64,000 nt of DNA from Bos javanicus (GCF_032452875.1 NC_083897.1:8724854-8788853); one strand, 5' to 3'. Positions 35,686-48,741 are shown, counted from the stretch's first letter. The notes: a model not told the origin generated them from the sequence alone. Numbers and translations: made by a program.

Positions 35686-36200
35686 ATATATATATCATAT
35701 ATACATATACATACCATACTGAGCATAATAGTTAATGCTATTAACTATTATGTTAATTGTTAACAGGATAACAATTATCTGAGTCATTACAGTTAATGAT
35801 GAATATGGACTTTGGCAATAAATAGACCTATCTTCAAAGGTTCTGCCTTCAGCTGGCTACGTGATCTAAGGAGCACTGCTGAATTTCTCTAGGTTTTCAT
35901 TTCTTTCTCTATAAAATGATGATAATGTTCTACAGCACCGTTTCTGAAAGTGGTTCTAAAGAACACTTCTATCTCTGTAGGATATAAAGAAGTGTTAAGC
36001 ATTTACTGATCAAAGTTTTGTGGGAAGCTCTGGTAGACAGCTTTCCTTATTGCAGGGAATTTTTAGAATCTACAACGTGAGAATATGCTTGGTGAATTTT
36101 CAAGTGGGAGCTAACCCGTAGATTTCTCCTTTTAGTTTTTCACCATAGAATGTTTTTTGTTTGTCTGTAACATCCTGCAGGAAAGAGTTGTATAGAAAAT
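35686..36200. other. Intronic stretch with a short perfect hairpin
   Basis: Contains a 13-bp perfect inverted repeat with a 3-nt loop at 35724-35752 (cataatagttaat / gct / attaactattatg). No gene or named repeat. Confidence 0.6.
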
Positions 36201-38580
36201 ACTTTAGAAATACTGACTCATGATGATTAAATGGATAACATTTGTAAAACACATATATAGTGAGAGTTTAATAAATATAATATTGTTATTATTATTATTA
36301 CCATAATCATCATTATAGTCATTAATGAGCCCCACCATGGTACAGTTAACCCAGGCCAGAAAAGTTATGTCTAATACACTTCTAGAAGTAAGGGTCTGGC
36401 AACTTTGCAGACAGAACTTTTTTGTCTGCCAGATTAGGGTGAAATGATTCAGTGTTGGTAGACACTTTAGCAGATAATATACTACATAATAATTACACTG
36501 GGCATATCTATCTATATAAAATAGAATTCTCCGAGTCACCAAAGTGTTCTTTGAGAACCAGAATTTTTCTGGTTCACCCCAGGTCGGCATTCCAAAACGC
36601 TGCTGTTGCATTGTCTTTTTTGACTGGTTTTAACATGTTCATGAGATGTTGTACTTAACACAAGTATCTTCCCATACATGAGAGTTTTGCCTCTTTCCCC
36701 GTAAAAAACAATAACAACTATAAAGCTTGGGAGAAGTACGGTGAGCTGTTATTGAATGTCTGATGTTTATACTGGACTGTCTAACTGTCCATCCTGATTC
36801 AGTTCCCTGACAATCTGGAAATGATTTGCCTTCACCCTTGTATATCTCCTGTTTACAATGGGCACACAGTTTGCTGAGATATATGGCCCTTTTAAAATCG
36901 TCTTTAAACTTTTATCCTTTCTATGCTCCTTATGGTAGAATTAATCATATTTTCAGAGTGGAATTCTAGGATGGTGGTAGATACTATTGCTTTCTACCAG
37001 AAGTCTTCAGGGACTGTGTGGGTTGCTTCCCCATGAACCAATCTTTTAGAGAGAAATATATTTTTAGAGGGGGGTGTATTAACCCAAAAGGAAATTTCTT
37101 CACACATAAAAAATGTATTTATGTACCTAACCTGCTGGTACTGAAGAGGAGGTTGTGGGATAAATCCACAAGAAACTTTATCTGTATCTAGCCTAGAGGC
37201 CAACATTATAGATTTTATTTGCTACGTAGGATTATTGACTAAGATTAGCTCCTCCTTTTTCACTATTTTGCTTAGATGGATATTATGACAAAGGCAGAAA
37301 TGAATAATTTTGTCACTATTTTAACCCCTGATATAGTGTTCTGGAGCTTTTTTGCATTTATGTTTGGATTAACAATGTCTGGAGGCTGGGAGGTTTGAGA
37401 TGGACTGAGAGCTTTCATGTTCTATCGGTAATCCATTGATTCCTAAGGACCATTTCAATCCTTCCCTCATGGGCCTCAAGTGAAGGACATCTTCCATTAT
37501 GAATGAGCTGATGATAATTAAAATGGACACACTCTGTCTCTAAGTGTCCTAATATCTGGCTTGCCAAGAATCGTGGATAGAGAAAAACAAACAATTCTGG
37601 CCAGGTTAATGTGGTGACCTTCATAAAGAAAAAGAGGCCGTTGGATTTTTATAAAAGTCAAGTTATATTTATGAAAAGCTTATTGCTAAGTTAAAACGTC
37701 AGATTTAATATGACCTTGTGGAAAGATCTGAATGTGACTGTTTCATCCTGTAAAGAGGCCAGGCTCTGTGGCATACACAGAGGTTTATAAACTTGGAGAG
37801 CGAGGTCATGGCAGCTCAGATGACAACTGACAACTTGGTGATCCAAGCCACCTCTGTCTATGTTTTAGTAATTCCCCCTTACAGAGCACACATGATTTTT
37901 TAAACAATCAAGCTAAATAAAGCATCTGAGGAAGATTTCATGGCTGAAGAACCACCCTAGAGACACTCTGAATGACAAGCTCTAATCTGTGCCAGTTTGC
38001 TTATTATCTATAAGTTTTCCAGCTGGACTCGAGTGTTCTAATTCATTTTATGACATAAAAACTTATCCAACAAAGTTATGAACCTATTGCTTTATTAGAC
38101 ATTTTATTTAAAACATACATTGGTTTCCTTCTTGAGAGGTGGAAAATCTGGGCCTTTGAGGTCTGTGTACTATACATGAATAGATTATCACTAGGCATTT
38201 AATTATGCTACTACTGTCCCACATTTGTATTCTTTATCATATTTTGCAGAAATCTGAGTAGAATGATTTGATGCTTCTCCTGTCTTAGGAAATATATGCA
38301 TTCATTTATACTTCTTTCTTATGCTTTTATTGTCATAAACCAGAACCAGATTTATGGTTACCCTTGGTGTCTTAATATTGCCAAAAATGACTTTTGGTCA
38401 GTTATACTAAAACCCAAATAATCATTTTTGGTAAACCTTTTCCACATATAGCTGACTTTGTCAACAATCCTATACTACAAAGTACTTATTCAAGTTACCT
38501 TGGTATCTGAATATATTCAGTTTAATTTGGAAAATACATTTAATTATATTTTCCAGGCTAAACTTAATACTGCCATATGC
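36201..38580. other. Intronic stretch, largely unique
   Basis: A short (TTA)n/(ATC)n run at 36283-36316. Otherwise no exon, RNA gene or firmly recognised repeat. This is one of the longest repeat-poor stretches in the window. Confidence 0.4.
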
Positions 38581-38583
38581 CAC

Positions 38584-38830
38584 AGCAGTGCTGTCCAATA
38601 AAATAGAAAGTGAGCCTCAAATGCAAGCCACAGATGCAACCTTAAATTTTTTAGTAGCCACATTAAAACTGCAGGTGAAATTAATGTTAACTATATAGTA
38701 TCTAACCCAGTATGTCCAAAGTATTATCATTTCAATATGTAATCAAAATGATAACTAATAAGGAGATACTTTAATTCATTTTTCCATAGAAAATCTTGAA
38801 TATGATCTGTAGGGAAAGTGTCTCACTGGT
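38584..38830 (+). mobile_element. hAT-type (MER-class) DNA transposon remnant
   Basis: 'cagcagtgctgtccaataaaatag', 'ttttttagtagccacattaaaa', 'caggtgaaattaatgttaa' and 'aagtattatcatttcaatatgtaatca' match a common mammalian MER-class element beginning CAGTGCTGTCCAATA. The 3' end is lost. Confidence 0.7.
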
Positions 38831-39724
38831 CTCAATACAAAGAAAGTTTTATTTCCATTGAGCTATGGGCTTGGCTTTATGTTGAAGACGTGGTGAGTCA
38901 CACAACTGATCATGTTGCCCTGTTGTGCTAGTTGGAAAGTTGAATGCTACAGTGAAATTTGATGTCATTTAGCTGTTCACATGGCTTCCTTAAACAAAGA
39001 TTATATTTCTTGGCTTCCTTTGCATCTAGATGTGGTCACATGACTTAGTTACTGGTCAGTGAGATATAAATGAATGTTTCCAGCAGTACCATAAATGAAG
39101 TCTCCTTAAAAGAGAGCAAACAGACTGTTTCCCCCTCCACTCTTTCATCTTGTCTGGAATGAAGATGTGGTGACTGGAACATTGGCTGCCATTGTGTACA
39201 ATGAGGATAAAAGTCCCATCTTAGGGATACTAGAGGTGTGAGCCAGAACAATCTTTTTGGAGTCATCACCTAAGCCTTGGTCTGCCTACTTCTAGATTTC
39301 TTTTGTGTGAAAGTAAGGTCACAGTTATATCTTGTTTAAGCTACTCTTCTATTTGCCTCCCCTGAGGGAGGTATTTCCTGTCACTAAACCTAATCTTAGC
39401 AGACAGACCAGGAATATAAATTTTCCTTGAATGTGATTTTATGATGAAGAGCAGGGCTTAAAGGGAGTGAAAAGATAGAATAAATACTTTTCACCTAACT
39501 TTTCAGTGAAACATCTGTTCTACAAACAAAAAAATAACACCACTCAGGTGGGGATAAAAAAATGTAATGACTTTGGAATAGAAAGAATTTTCATACTCCT
39601 TTAAATTAATTCAGCTTTACCATGTCTGAAAATGAATTCTGTGAGACAGCTACTAATTTATCTTCTACTTACAAAAGATTTGTCTTTGAAATGTGTCTTT
39701 ACAATGAGAATTGAAATATAAATG

Positions 39725-39970
39725 ACAATAATGGGTACCATTTATTATTATAATCTAATGTCTACTATGGGAGAAGCACTATGTTAGGTGTTTCACATAT
39801 ATTATCTCATTTAACTCTTACAACTACCCTAACAAAGTAGGAATTATTTCCCTATTTTATAGGAGAGGCTCAGAGAAACCAAGTAACTTATTCAAGGTCA
39901 CATAGTAACTTAGAGGAAGAGCTGGGATTTGAGGTCATTTCTGTCTGATTTTTCTATGCTGAAACTCTGA
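39725..39970 (+). mobile_element. MIR SINE
   Basis: 'aagcactatgttaggtgtttcacatatattatctcatttaa', 'ttttataggagaggctcagaga', 'acttattcaaggtcacatagta' and 'gctgggatttgaggtc' give the full MIR order. Confidence 0.8.
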
Positions 39971-40264
39971 CAATTTTCATAACACTGTTTTCCCCCTCCC
40001 CAACACTGGCTCAGATCACTTTCATCAACCGACTTCTCCCCTTAATCATAACATTGTGATAGTCAAGGAACAGACAGACTCTGGGATCCTGCCCTGTGTA
40101 TATATTCACTGCTAATTTTCCTAGAGATTCAGTGGAAGCGATGACAATGGAAAGGTAACATCTCTTGAATTTGAACAAGGCTCTCTTAATGGTATATTAG
40201 ACAAAAGGTCTAAACCAGAAATTGAGACTTGTCTCTCATATTAACTATGTATCTAATCAGCTAC

Positions 40265-40783
40265 ATTCAGTTCAGTTCAGTTCGGTTCAGTCGCTCAGTC
40301 CGACTCTTTGCGACCCCATGAATCGCAGCACACCAGGCCTCCCTGTCCATCACCAACTCCCAGAGTTCACCCAAACTCACATCCATTGAGTCGGTGATGC
40401 CATCCAGCCATCTCATCCTCTGTCGTCCCCTTTTCCTCCTGCCCCCAATCCCTCCCAGCATCAGAGTCTTTTCCAATGAGTCAATTCTTCGCATCAGGTG
40501 GCCAAAGTACAGGAGTTTCAGCTTTAGCATCATTCCTTCCAAAGAACACCCAGGACTGATCTCCTTTAGAATGGACTGGTTGGATCTCCTTGCAGTCCAA
40601 GGAACTCTCAAGAGTCTTCTCCAACACCACAGTTCAAAAGCATCAATTCTTCGGCGCTCAGCTTTCTTCATAGTCCAACTCTCACATCCATACATGACCA
40701 CAGGAAAAACCATAGCCTTGACTAGATGGACCTTTGTTGGCAAAGTAATGTCTCTGCTTTTGAATATGCTATCTAGGTTGGTC
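40265..40783 (-). mobile_element. BovB LINE, short 3' end
   Basis: Minus-strand BovB 3' end, with the terminal repeat reading (ttcag)n at 40265-40290. The frame 40797-40267 is open through the C-terminal region (VMYGCESWTMKKAERRR, LWCWRRLLRVPWTARRS). It is truncated at 'ctatctaggttggtc'. It appears to split or abut a MIR that continues at 40784. I see no clear target-site duplication. Confidence 0.92.
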
Positions 40784-40895
40784 CTTACGCAAATCATTCA
40801 ACCTTTCTGGGCCTCAGTTTTCTTCTATAAAAGGAAGGACAAAACTAGGTGATCTCTAAGATCTAATCTAGTGTGAATATTCTATGATTATGTCA
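40784..40895 (-). mobile_element. MIR SINE fragment
   Basis: 'aaatcattcaacctttctgggcctcagttttcttct' is a MIR core match. The strand is a guess from that block. Confidence 0.55.
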
Positions 40896-41149
40896 AAATC
40901 TGTCAAATAAAAAATAAACAAAGACAGCTGGAAATGAAAGTAGGCAGTATTATTTAGAATTCTTTAACTTTCATTGTTTGACATGCACAATTCAATTTTA
41001 AAAATGAATGGACCTACCAGAAAAGTGTGGCAAGCTGTCTCTGATTGTTTAAATTGTTTACTCTTGATTCCACTGTTAATTTTCGCTCCTATGGCTTCAG
41101 AAATATCTTTTTTCCATTTATTTAAATAATAAAAATTTATTTATATAAA

Positions 41150-41468
41150 TTTAAATCAAATTTATTTATTTTATTCTTGGCTTCACTGGGTGTTTGTTGC
41201 TGCACACAGGCTTTCTCTAGTTGTGGCAAGCGAGGGGCCACTCTCTCTAATTTTGGTGCTCGGCTTACTCTTGTTGCAGAGCACTGGGCTCTAGAGCATG
41301 CTGGCTTCAGTAGTTGTGGCTCGCAGCCTCTACAGCATGAGCTCAGTAGTTGTGGTACTCAGGCTTAGTTGCTGTGTGACATGTGGAATCTTCCCGGACC
41401 AGGGATCGACTCCAGGCCCTCTGCACTGGCAGGTGGATTCTAATCCACTGTATCACCAGGGAAGTCCC
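41150..41468 (-). mobile_element. CHR-type tRNA-derived SINE
   Basis: Right end 'atcaccagggaagtccc' is the tRNA head on the minus strand. The body has 'ggaccagggatcgactcc', 'gtgtgacatgtggaatcttcc' and repeated 'agtagttgtgg'. The A-rich tail is at the left (41130-41170 reads T/A-rich). Confidence 0.8.
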
Positions 41469-42032
41469 AGAAACATCTTTTAAACAATACTTCTCAGAAC
41501 ACTCTTTTAAAGCTCACTAGCTGAACCATTTTTCTAGCTGGAATAAACTCTTCTAGGTTTGTAGAACTCTAATGTGTTTACACATAACCCAGTAGAAAAA
41601 AATTCTTGACTTAATTGCAACTTAAATATTTTTCTCCACTTAAAGTGAAAATGTTAATTATTAAAATAAATTGAAATGTGAATTTAGCTGAAAAACACAT
41701 TTTACAGATGTATAAATTGAGATCCATAGTGGCTGATTAGTCCAAGATTACATGGAGAGTTAGGGCTGTGCCAGGACATCAGAGGCATCAGCTGATCTGG
41801 GTAACCTAGAGTTTTGGTGAGGGTTCAGAGTGGGAAACAGATTGTTAGCTGAACCTTGGGCCTGTACAGAATCAGGGATCCATACTGAAACCAATCTAGA
41901 AGCAAATGTGCCTTGCAAAAATAGGTTAGAAGAAAATGATCTGTCTCAGGCTTGGGTCTGAAGATGTTAAATAACAAGCCTCCTCTGAGACTTCATGGCA
42001 ACTAGCTGAGTTTCATGCGGGTTTGGAGCCTG

Positions 42033-42311
42033 CTGCTGCTGCTGCTGCTGCTAAGTCACTTCAGTCGTCTGACTCTGTGCGACCCCATAGATGGCAGCCC
42101 ACCAGGCTCCCCCATCCCTGGGATTCTCCAGGCAAGAACACTGGAGTGGGTTGCCATTTCCTTCTCCAATGCATGAAAGTGAAAAGTGAAAGTGAAGTCA
42201 CTCAGTCATGTCCGACTCTTAGCGACCCCATGGACTGCAGCCTACCAGGCTCCTCCATCCATGGGATTTTCCAGGCAAGAGTACTGGAGTGGGGTGCCAT
42301 CGCCTTCTCCG
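42033..42311 (-). mobile_element. Bov-A2 SINE
   Basis: Complete minus-strand dimer from (CTG)n to 'gccatcgccttctcc'. Perfect 10-bp target-site duplication TTGGAGCCTG at 42023-42032 and 42312-42321. Confidence 0.95.
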
Positions 42312-42364
42312 TTGGAGCCTGAGTTTGTACTAAATGTATGGTCCCAAAACTGTAACTTGAGATT

Positions 42365-43150
42365 TTTAATTTAAACTTTAAATTAGTACAAATGGTCATC
42401 ATGTTGTACACCTGAAACTAATAAATATTGTAAATCAACTACAGTAAAAAAATAACGTTTTACCCTGGTTTGTAGTGCAGACAACTTCTTATGAGAAACA
42501 AACATAAATCTTCCCCAGACTTAGAATTTCAACATATTTTAACCAACTATAAAAAATGAACAGAAGTAAGAAAGCAAGCCAATCATATGCAAGAGTTGAC
42601 AGAAACAAGAAACCATAGATCCAGGCCCACAAAGCCTTAACATGATCTATTTATCAGATATAGCATGTAAAATAACTATGTTTAATATGCATAAAGAAAA
42701 TAGTAGATAAAGACAGGATTAAGGAGCAAGAAATTTCCAAATATTAATGAGAGATATTCGAAAAACAAACTAAATAATTTTAGAAATGAAATCACTGAAA
42801 TTTAAAATTTAAATGAAGGGTAAACATCATAGTAAACACAGCTGAAGAGATATTTCATGAGCCAGAAGACAAATTTGAAGAAATTGCCAATAAAATAACA
42901 GAGAAACAAAGAAATGGAAAATTGGAAAAAGCATAAAAGACATAGAGGCCAGAGTGGGAGAGTCTAATGGAAATTCCAAAAGGAAGTAGCAGAGAAAGTG
43001 TGAAAATCAAAATTCATTGAGATAGTGACTAAATATTTTCTATGATTTATGGAAGACATGGGTTCTTATATTCAAGAGGCTCAGCAAGTCACAAGCAGGA
43101 TAAAAACAAGATTAATCCACACTGATCTTTAGGATAAGACATTGGGTTGT
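42365..43150 (+). mobile_element. L1 tail and older L1-like sequence
   Basis: 42390-42450 ('catcatgttgtacacctgaaactaataaatattgtaaatcaactac') is a typical L1 3' tail. 42530-43150 is A-rich with 'gaagagatatttcatgagccag' and 'ggaagtagcagagaaagtgtg', similar to ancient L1/HAL1 bodies. The first part is fairly sure, the second less so. Confidence 0.5.
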
Positions 43151-43415
43151 GAATTCTATTGCCAACTTCAATGCTGAAGCACACACAATAAAGTAACTTT
43201 CCCCATGTCTCACAGCAGATTAGTTCCTTCAGCTATAAAATGAGGAAACATTATTAACCCTGCTTACACCTTAACGATGTTATGAGAATAAGAGAAACTT
43301 GTTTGCTAGGTTACTGGGAATGTGGAAGTATAAGTCAAGTTCTTACCAGGTGAAAATGTATGGTCCTTCTTTAATGAAGGACAAATCTCTGTCCTTTCCA
43401 ACGACTCAGAAGAAT

Positions 43416-43635
43416 GAAAGTGAAAGTCGCTCAGTCGTGTCCTACTCTTTGCCATCCCATGGACTGTACAGCCCATGGAATTCTCCAGGCCAGAATACTG
43501 GAGTGGGTAGCCTTTCCCTTCTCTAGGGGATCTTCTCAACCCAGGGATCAAACCCAGGTCTCCCACATTGCAGGTGGATTCTTTACCAGTTGAGCCACAA
43601 GGGAAACCCAATAATACTGGAGTGGGTAGCCTATC
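43416..43635 (-). mobile_element. BOV-tA SINE with a duplicated internal segment at its 5' junction
   Basis: Minus-strand BOV-tA, 43416-43610, followed by 25 bp (43611-43635) repeating its own interior ('aatactggagtgggtagcct', also at 43494-43513). The whole is flanked by CCTTTCCAACGACTCAGAAG+AAT (43393-43415) and CCTTTCCGATGACTCAGAAG+AAT (43636-43658), 21 of 23 identical. Confidence 0.92.
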
Positions 43636-43771
43636 CCTTTCCGATGACTCAGAAGAATACATGTAAAGCAAATCTCTGGAAAGGTTCTAGAGGTAGTTTT
43701 TATTATTAAAGCTCAATATGCAATCCACACTCTAATAATGTCCCTGGAGTATGGCCATAATAATGAATGAA

Positions 43772-43982
43772 GGGACTTCGCTGGCAGTCCAGTGGTTAAG
43801 AATCCCCTTTCCAATGCTGGGGATGTGGGTTTGATCCCTGGTGGGGGAACTGAGATTCCACTTGCTGTGGGGGTGGCTGGGTCCACACGCCACAGCTACT
43901 GAGCCCAGCACACCCTAACTAGAGAGTCTGTGCACTGCAACGAAAGATCCCAAGTACCAACCCATGCAGCCAAAAATAAAAG
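43772..43982 (+). mobile_element. CHR-type tRNA-derived SINE
   Basis: 'gggacttcgctggcagtccagtggttaagaatcc', 'gggtttgatccctggtggggg', then 'ctgtgcactgcaacgaaagatcc' and an A-rich end. Confidence 0.8.
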
Positions 43983-44121
43983 TAAGTACATGATTGAAAA
44001 TAAGGCTTTATTAAAAAAAATAATGAAATGAAGAAAATGGCTATGTCAGTATTTGGAGAAAAAATTAAAACCAATGGATAAATGCAGGGTGTTTTTATTA
44101 CAGGAATGAAAGTATCTTTCA

Positions 44122-44200
44122 GTTTATGAGGGAGGGGGAGATATATGAGGGAGTATGAGAGTTTATATGTATGAGATGTATGAGAGTTTATGAGGGAGTG
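44122..44200. repeat. Short imperfect tandem repeat
   Basis: Repeated 'tatgagggag' and 'tatgagagttta' units, about four degenerate copies. Confidence 0.6.
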
Positions 44201-44529
44201 CTCTTTAATATCTCTAATAATTTGATTTTGTACAGGATTGGAACAACTTATTCTGATCCTTCTCCATGTCTTGGCCACTGATTTTGCACAACTGAATTCT
44301 GGCTTCCTTCGAAGTCTCTCTCAACCATCTCTACTAGAGACCCTTTCTACCTTCCTGCCCCGCCCCTGCTCAGACCAACCCCCACCCCCCATGTCAGAGA
44401 AGCAGACAGCAGGTCAGACTGTGGAGGGGAGCACCCAGGTGGCCGCCTTTCCTGCAGGATCTCACCTCCAGGGCCAAACACATCTTTTAGATTACACCCT
44501 TTTCTGGGTCTATTTCATTTCATGCAGAT

Positions 44530-46295
44530 GAACATGAATTGAGAAAAATGCCAAACAGAGAATGAACTTGGAATTCAGAAAAAGTTTGGGTGAATGAGAA
44601 ATGCATTTAATGGTGCAGTACAAAATTTTCCTGGTTTCTTTTGATGTTCCTATTGGTCTTTCCAAATGCACTCCTTATTGTTAACTGTACTTGAGCCATG
44701 TAAATATGCATGGCTCCTCACACTCAGGTTTACTTAGTTACATTTTCTTCCCTCACAGTTGCCACCTTATATATATGTCCCTGGTTTGAAAAACAATTTT
44801 AAAGCTTTAATGTCCTGGAACAGTCAGCGGAGTTAGCTCAGATTTACAGAGAGGGAGCTGCAAATTTATCTCATTGTTCAAACCTGTCAAATTGTCAAAA
44901 GTTTCACTGGATTTTTGCACTGCAGTCTGCTAATGATGGCAGAAAAGGTATGGTTTTTATCACCTCAGAACAAAATGTAAAAGATGTATTTTGAAAACAT
45001 TTGATATTTGATGTGCTTTAAATCACATCATAAGATTTGATGGCTATTAAACGGACTCTCTTTGATAAAGATAAGGTATTTTTGAATCTTAGAATTTTGG
45101 GGGGGTTGATTTCTATTTTCATTCAAGACAAAAAACTTAGAGGGTGTCAAACCATCTCTGAGTAGGATGTATTGCTAGGAAATCATGATAATAGTATGAT
45201 TTTTTTTTTCCATTTCATATCTGCCTCCCAAAAAATATTTTTGTGGATTCTTACATTCTTAGTCTGACTTGAATTCTATTAAGGATGCTTTTGGGGTTGT
45301 ATTTCTAGTGCCACCAATGAACTGCACTGACAGATTCCGCAGGTCTACAGTTAATGTTTCTACCTCACTGTGGTGTTAATGGTGTAGCCACTATGTTTCA
45401 AGGAGGGGTTTATTTTATTAAATCAATCAAACCAGAGTCACCTTAAGGTTTACCCTTTATTTCTTCCAGAATAGAAAAAAAAATGACTTTAAAATAAACT
45501 TGATCAGAGGTTGTCGTACTTTGCAAGTTAAAAATAATTAAGCCTACATAGGAATTAGTCATAAGCCTTTTTGTCCCTGTATTCTAAAAAGCAATATAAA
45601 ACTTCCCATCATGTTTCAGTGACTGACTGTCTATATTTGAGCTTTTTAGTCCATGAAATTTGTTCATTATAATATATTAACATTGTTTGATAACCAGTAG
45701 AGACTTTTCTTTTGTGAACTCAGCTACAGCTCTTAAGAAATTCAGGTGTGTATCCCAAACTGAATAGACAAGATTATCTGCAATCCTAGGTTCCTAATCT
45801 GGGTACACTGATTATCTCTTTTCTATTGAAGATACTTAATTTCAGTTACTTTATATATGAGTGGATTTTTCTCTTCAGTGGCATGATGAATGACTATATA
45901 GTTGTGCCCGTAGCATGTACATTCTGTTTTGAACAAAGCTTCTTTATCAAATGGCATGTACAACCCTGCTGTTACTGTAATATCTATAGGAAAAATACAG
46001 TGTACACTAATCATTTCAAATGGCCTACTCAATACCTGGAAATTTCAGGAAAGTGATGCATTATATGTGATAGATATATAGAATCAGATGAAAACTTTTT
46101 GATTATTGGCACTTTCAATAAAGGGGAAAATGAATAATGTTCTAAAAGCATATACTTGTATAATCAAGGAAAGTTTTTCTAGCAATTATAATTATATGAG
46201 CCTTTTACAACTTCCTCCTCTAATTATCTGTTTTATTAGTAGATGCATATCACCATCCATTAGGGAACACTTAAAAACATAACAAGACATTGTTA
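44530..46295. other. Intronic stretch; possible conserved non-coding block at 44820-45060
   Basis: No mobile element is recognised. 44820-45060 is repeat-free with balanced composition ('ttcactggatttttgcactgcagtctgctaatgatgg'). It is listed as a candidate conserved element only on appearance. Confidence 0.25.
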
Positions 46296-46810
46296 TATAC
46301 ACACATGTTTATGTGTGTGTGTACATGTGTATCTCTACGAATAGAGGTAGATTCTCAAACAAAATGGTCTATATATCAAAGTGTGGATTTCATTATAACA
46401 TAAACAAAGCTATTTGCAATTAGTATTTTCTCACCATAAACAATATGGAGTTGAGAGTTTATGAACTGTATCCACAAACCATTGATAATCAGTGTCAACA
46501 GCTCAATATACAGGCTAAAGAACCATAGATCTCAGTATTGAAAAGGGCCTTAAGAGCCACTTGGCTAATCTTCTACTATTTCAAAAATGAGGCAGATGAG
46601 ACTCAAAAAAGTTAAATGAGTTACTCAAAATCACTATGCTGTGAAAACACACACAAGCACACATGAGCACAAGCACACACACACTGTCATCTCTCCAATG
46701 GACAAAATGGCCACATGTCATAGGATAGCCTGAAAATAAATATCCTTACAACAAAGCCTTATGGAATCTTCACCCAGAACTACAGATGATTCCTGTTATA
46801 TAGCAACTGT

Positions 46811-46845
<35 letters not shown>
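46811..46845. repeat. (AC)n microsatellite
   Basis: About 17 uninterrupted AC units directly before a BOV-tA head. Likely polymorphic in length. Confidence 0.95.
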
Positions 46846-46846
<1 letters not shown>

Positions 46847-47025
46847 CTTCCCAGGTGGCTCAGTGGTAAAGAATCTGCCTGCCAATGCAGAAAATGCAGG
46901 AGACTCAGGGGTTCGACCCTTGAGTTGGGAAGATTCCCTGGAGGAGGGCATGGCAACCCACTCCAGTATTCTTGCCTGAAAAATTTCATGGACAAAGAAG
47001 CCTGGCAGGCTATGGTCCATAGTTC
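46846..47025 (+). mobile_element. BOV-tA SINE, 3'-truncated
   Basis: 'gcttcccaggtggctcagtggtaaagaatctgcctg', 'ggttcgacccttgagttggg', body to 'ggctatggtccatag'. The last about 35 bp are missing. Confidence 0.88.
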
Positions 47026-48095
47026 AGGAATACTTCAGGACCTAATGTGCCATCTCTCTAGCTGATTAATCCAGTTCTAAGATCCAGGATAATGAGAGGG
47101 GATGATGGTAGAAAGGACAGAAACTGTCCTCTCTTTGTGGATGCTTATCTTCCATAAATTTCACAGTCTGCTATATGAGAATAACAATAGATAGAGTGGC
47201 TCACAGGAAGTTTCATCAAGAAGAAAGGAGTACAAAGCTCTAAATTCTGCTTTTATGCTCCCCTCAGAGACTATGAGACCAGGAGAAGCCAGATTTTATG
47301 AAAGACATGTAGTAGATGTGTTTTACAATGCTGATCTTCAAAGCTGCAGCCGGTATCTTCAGTATAGGGCTAAATGTATTACTGAGATTTCATGGCAAGG
47401 AGCTCTATTTTAAGGGAGCATGATTTGACCTGCAGTATATCCAAATCTAAACTATGTTATAACAAGCTTCTGTTGTATTCCCCTTGAGGTGTTTTTTAAA
47501 GACTAATGAGTTAACCTTTGTGAAGTACCATGAGACCTCCAGGTGAAAGAACCCTATATCAAGTATCCATTCAGTGCCGCTAACAATACTCAGTGTACCT
47601 AGAAAACAGACTGAAAATAATCAGTAAACCATTCACTGCAGTCCCCTTGGTATCAGAGCAACACTGTTAACATGCTAACAGCTAAGCTTCATGCGCTTAG
47701 AGGAAGAGAATGATCAATGGCAAAGAGCATATCCACCTTTGAAATGACATGATCCATTATAAGAATCAGATGTTAAATTGCTTCCTGTACTGAGCATACT
47801 CAATTAAAAGTCTGCACAGTGAGATCATCTCGATGGTTAAATATGCTCTGTGGGAACAACCTTTATGGAGCTTAAAAATCACAGAAGGACTATTCCTACC
47901 ATGACACCGGAGATTCAGGAGGCATTTCCTGTCCCTATTTTTCAAGTTGGTAGTTTTATTAGGAAGGCTTTTGCCTGAGAGACTGCAGAGTTTGGGGTTA
48001 TACCTATTCATCCTTTTGCTTCTCTGACCAAGAGGTGCTTCTAGTGTTCTTTTTCTATTGCATCCAGAATGGATGGATGTGGCTTTAGTCCACTT
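47026..48095. other. Intronic stretch, nothing recognised
   Basis: No exon or firmly assignable repeat. Confidence 0.4.
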
Positions 48096-48097
48096 TT

Positions 48098-48285
48098 GAA
48101 AGTGAAAGTGGAAATTGCTCCGTTGTGTCTGACTTTTTACAATTCCATGGACTAATTCTCCAGTCCAGAATACTGCAGTGGGTAGCCTTTCCCTTCTCCA
48201 GGGGATCTTCCCAACCCAGGGATCGAACCTGGGTCTCCTGCATTGCAAGCGGATTCTTTACCAATTGAGCTATCAGGGAAGCCCC
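48098..48285 (-). mobile_element. BOV-tA SINE
   Basis: Minus-strand BOV-tA, right end 'gagctatcagggaagccc', with 'gggatcgaacctgggtctcctgcattgc'. An internal gap follows 'ccatggacta'. Confidence 0.88.
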
Positions 48286-48741
48286 CATTCTAATTTAGTC
48301 TACCTTGAATCCATGTTATATCTGGACAAGAATGCAGGTGATATTTGATGCCCTTCATCTCCTCGAATGTTCCCTTTTCCATAAGCTAATCTATTCACCT
48401 GAGTCCCTGCTCCTTGTCTAACTCTTCCTTTGGTGGGGGTGAGGGTGGAGGCTGAAAAGAAATGCTAGATGTGGGATGAAATCAACAGTCCTGCAAACAA
48501 CTTTCAGGTTTGCAATTAGCCAGCTCTATGACCTTGGAAAAATAATTTAACCTCACTAGCTCTCACTTTTCCTCTTGTTTCAAAGACTTATATAGCTCTT
48601 ATTCATTGTTGACTTTATCTCCTCCAGCCAGACTCCAAGTCCAGTAGTGCAGGAATCATGTATTCCTCACTGATGTATCCCGAGAGTTAGCACATGGGCC
48701 ACGGTAAGTGCTCAAGGAAAATCTGTTCACAGAATATTTTA

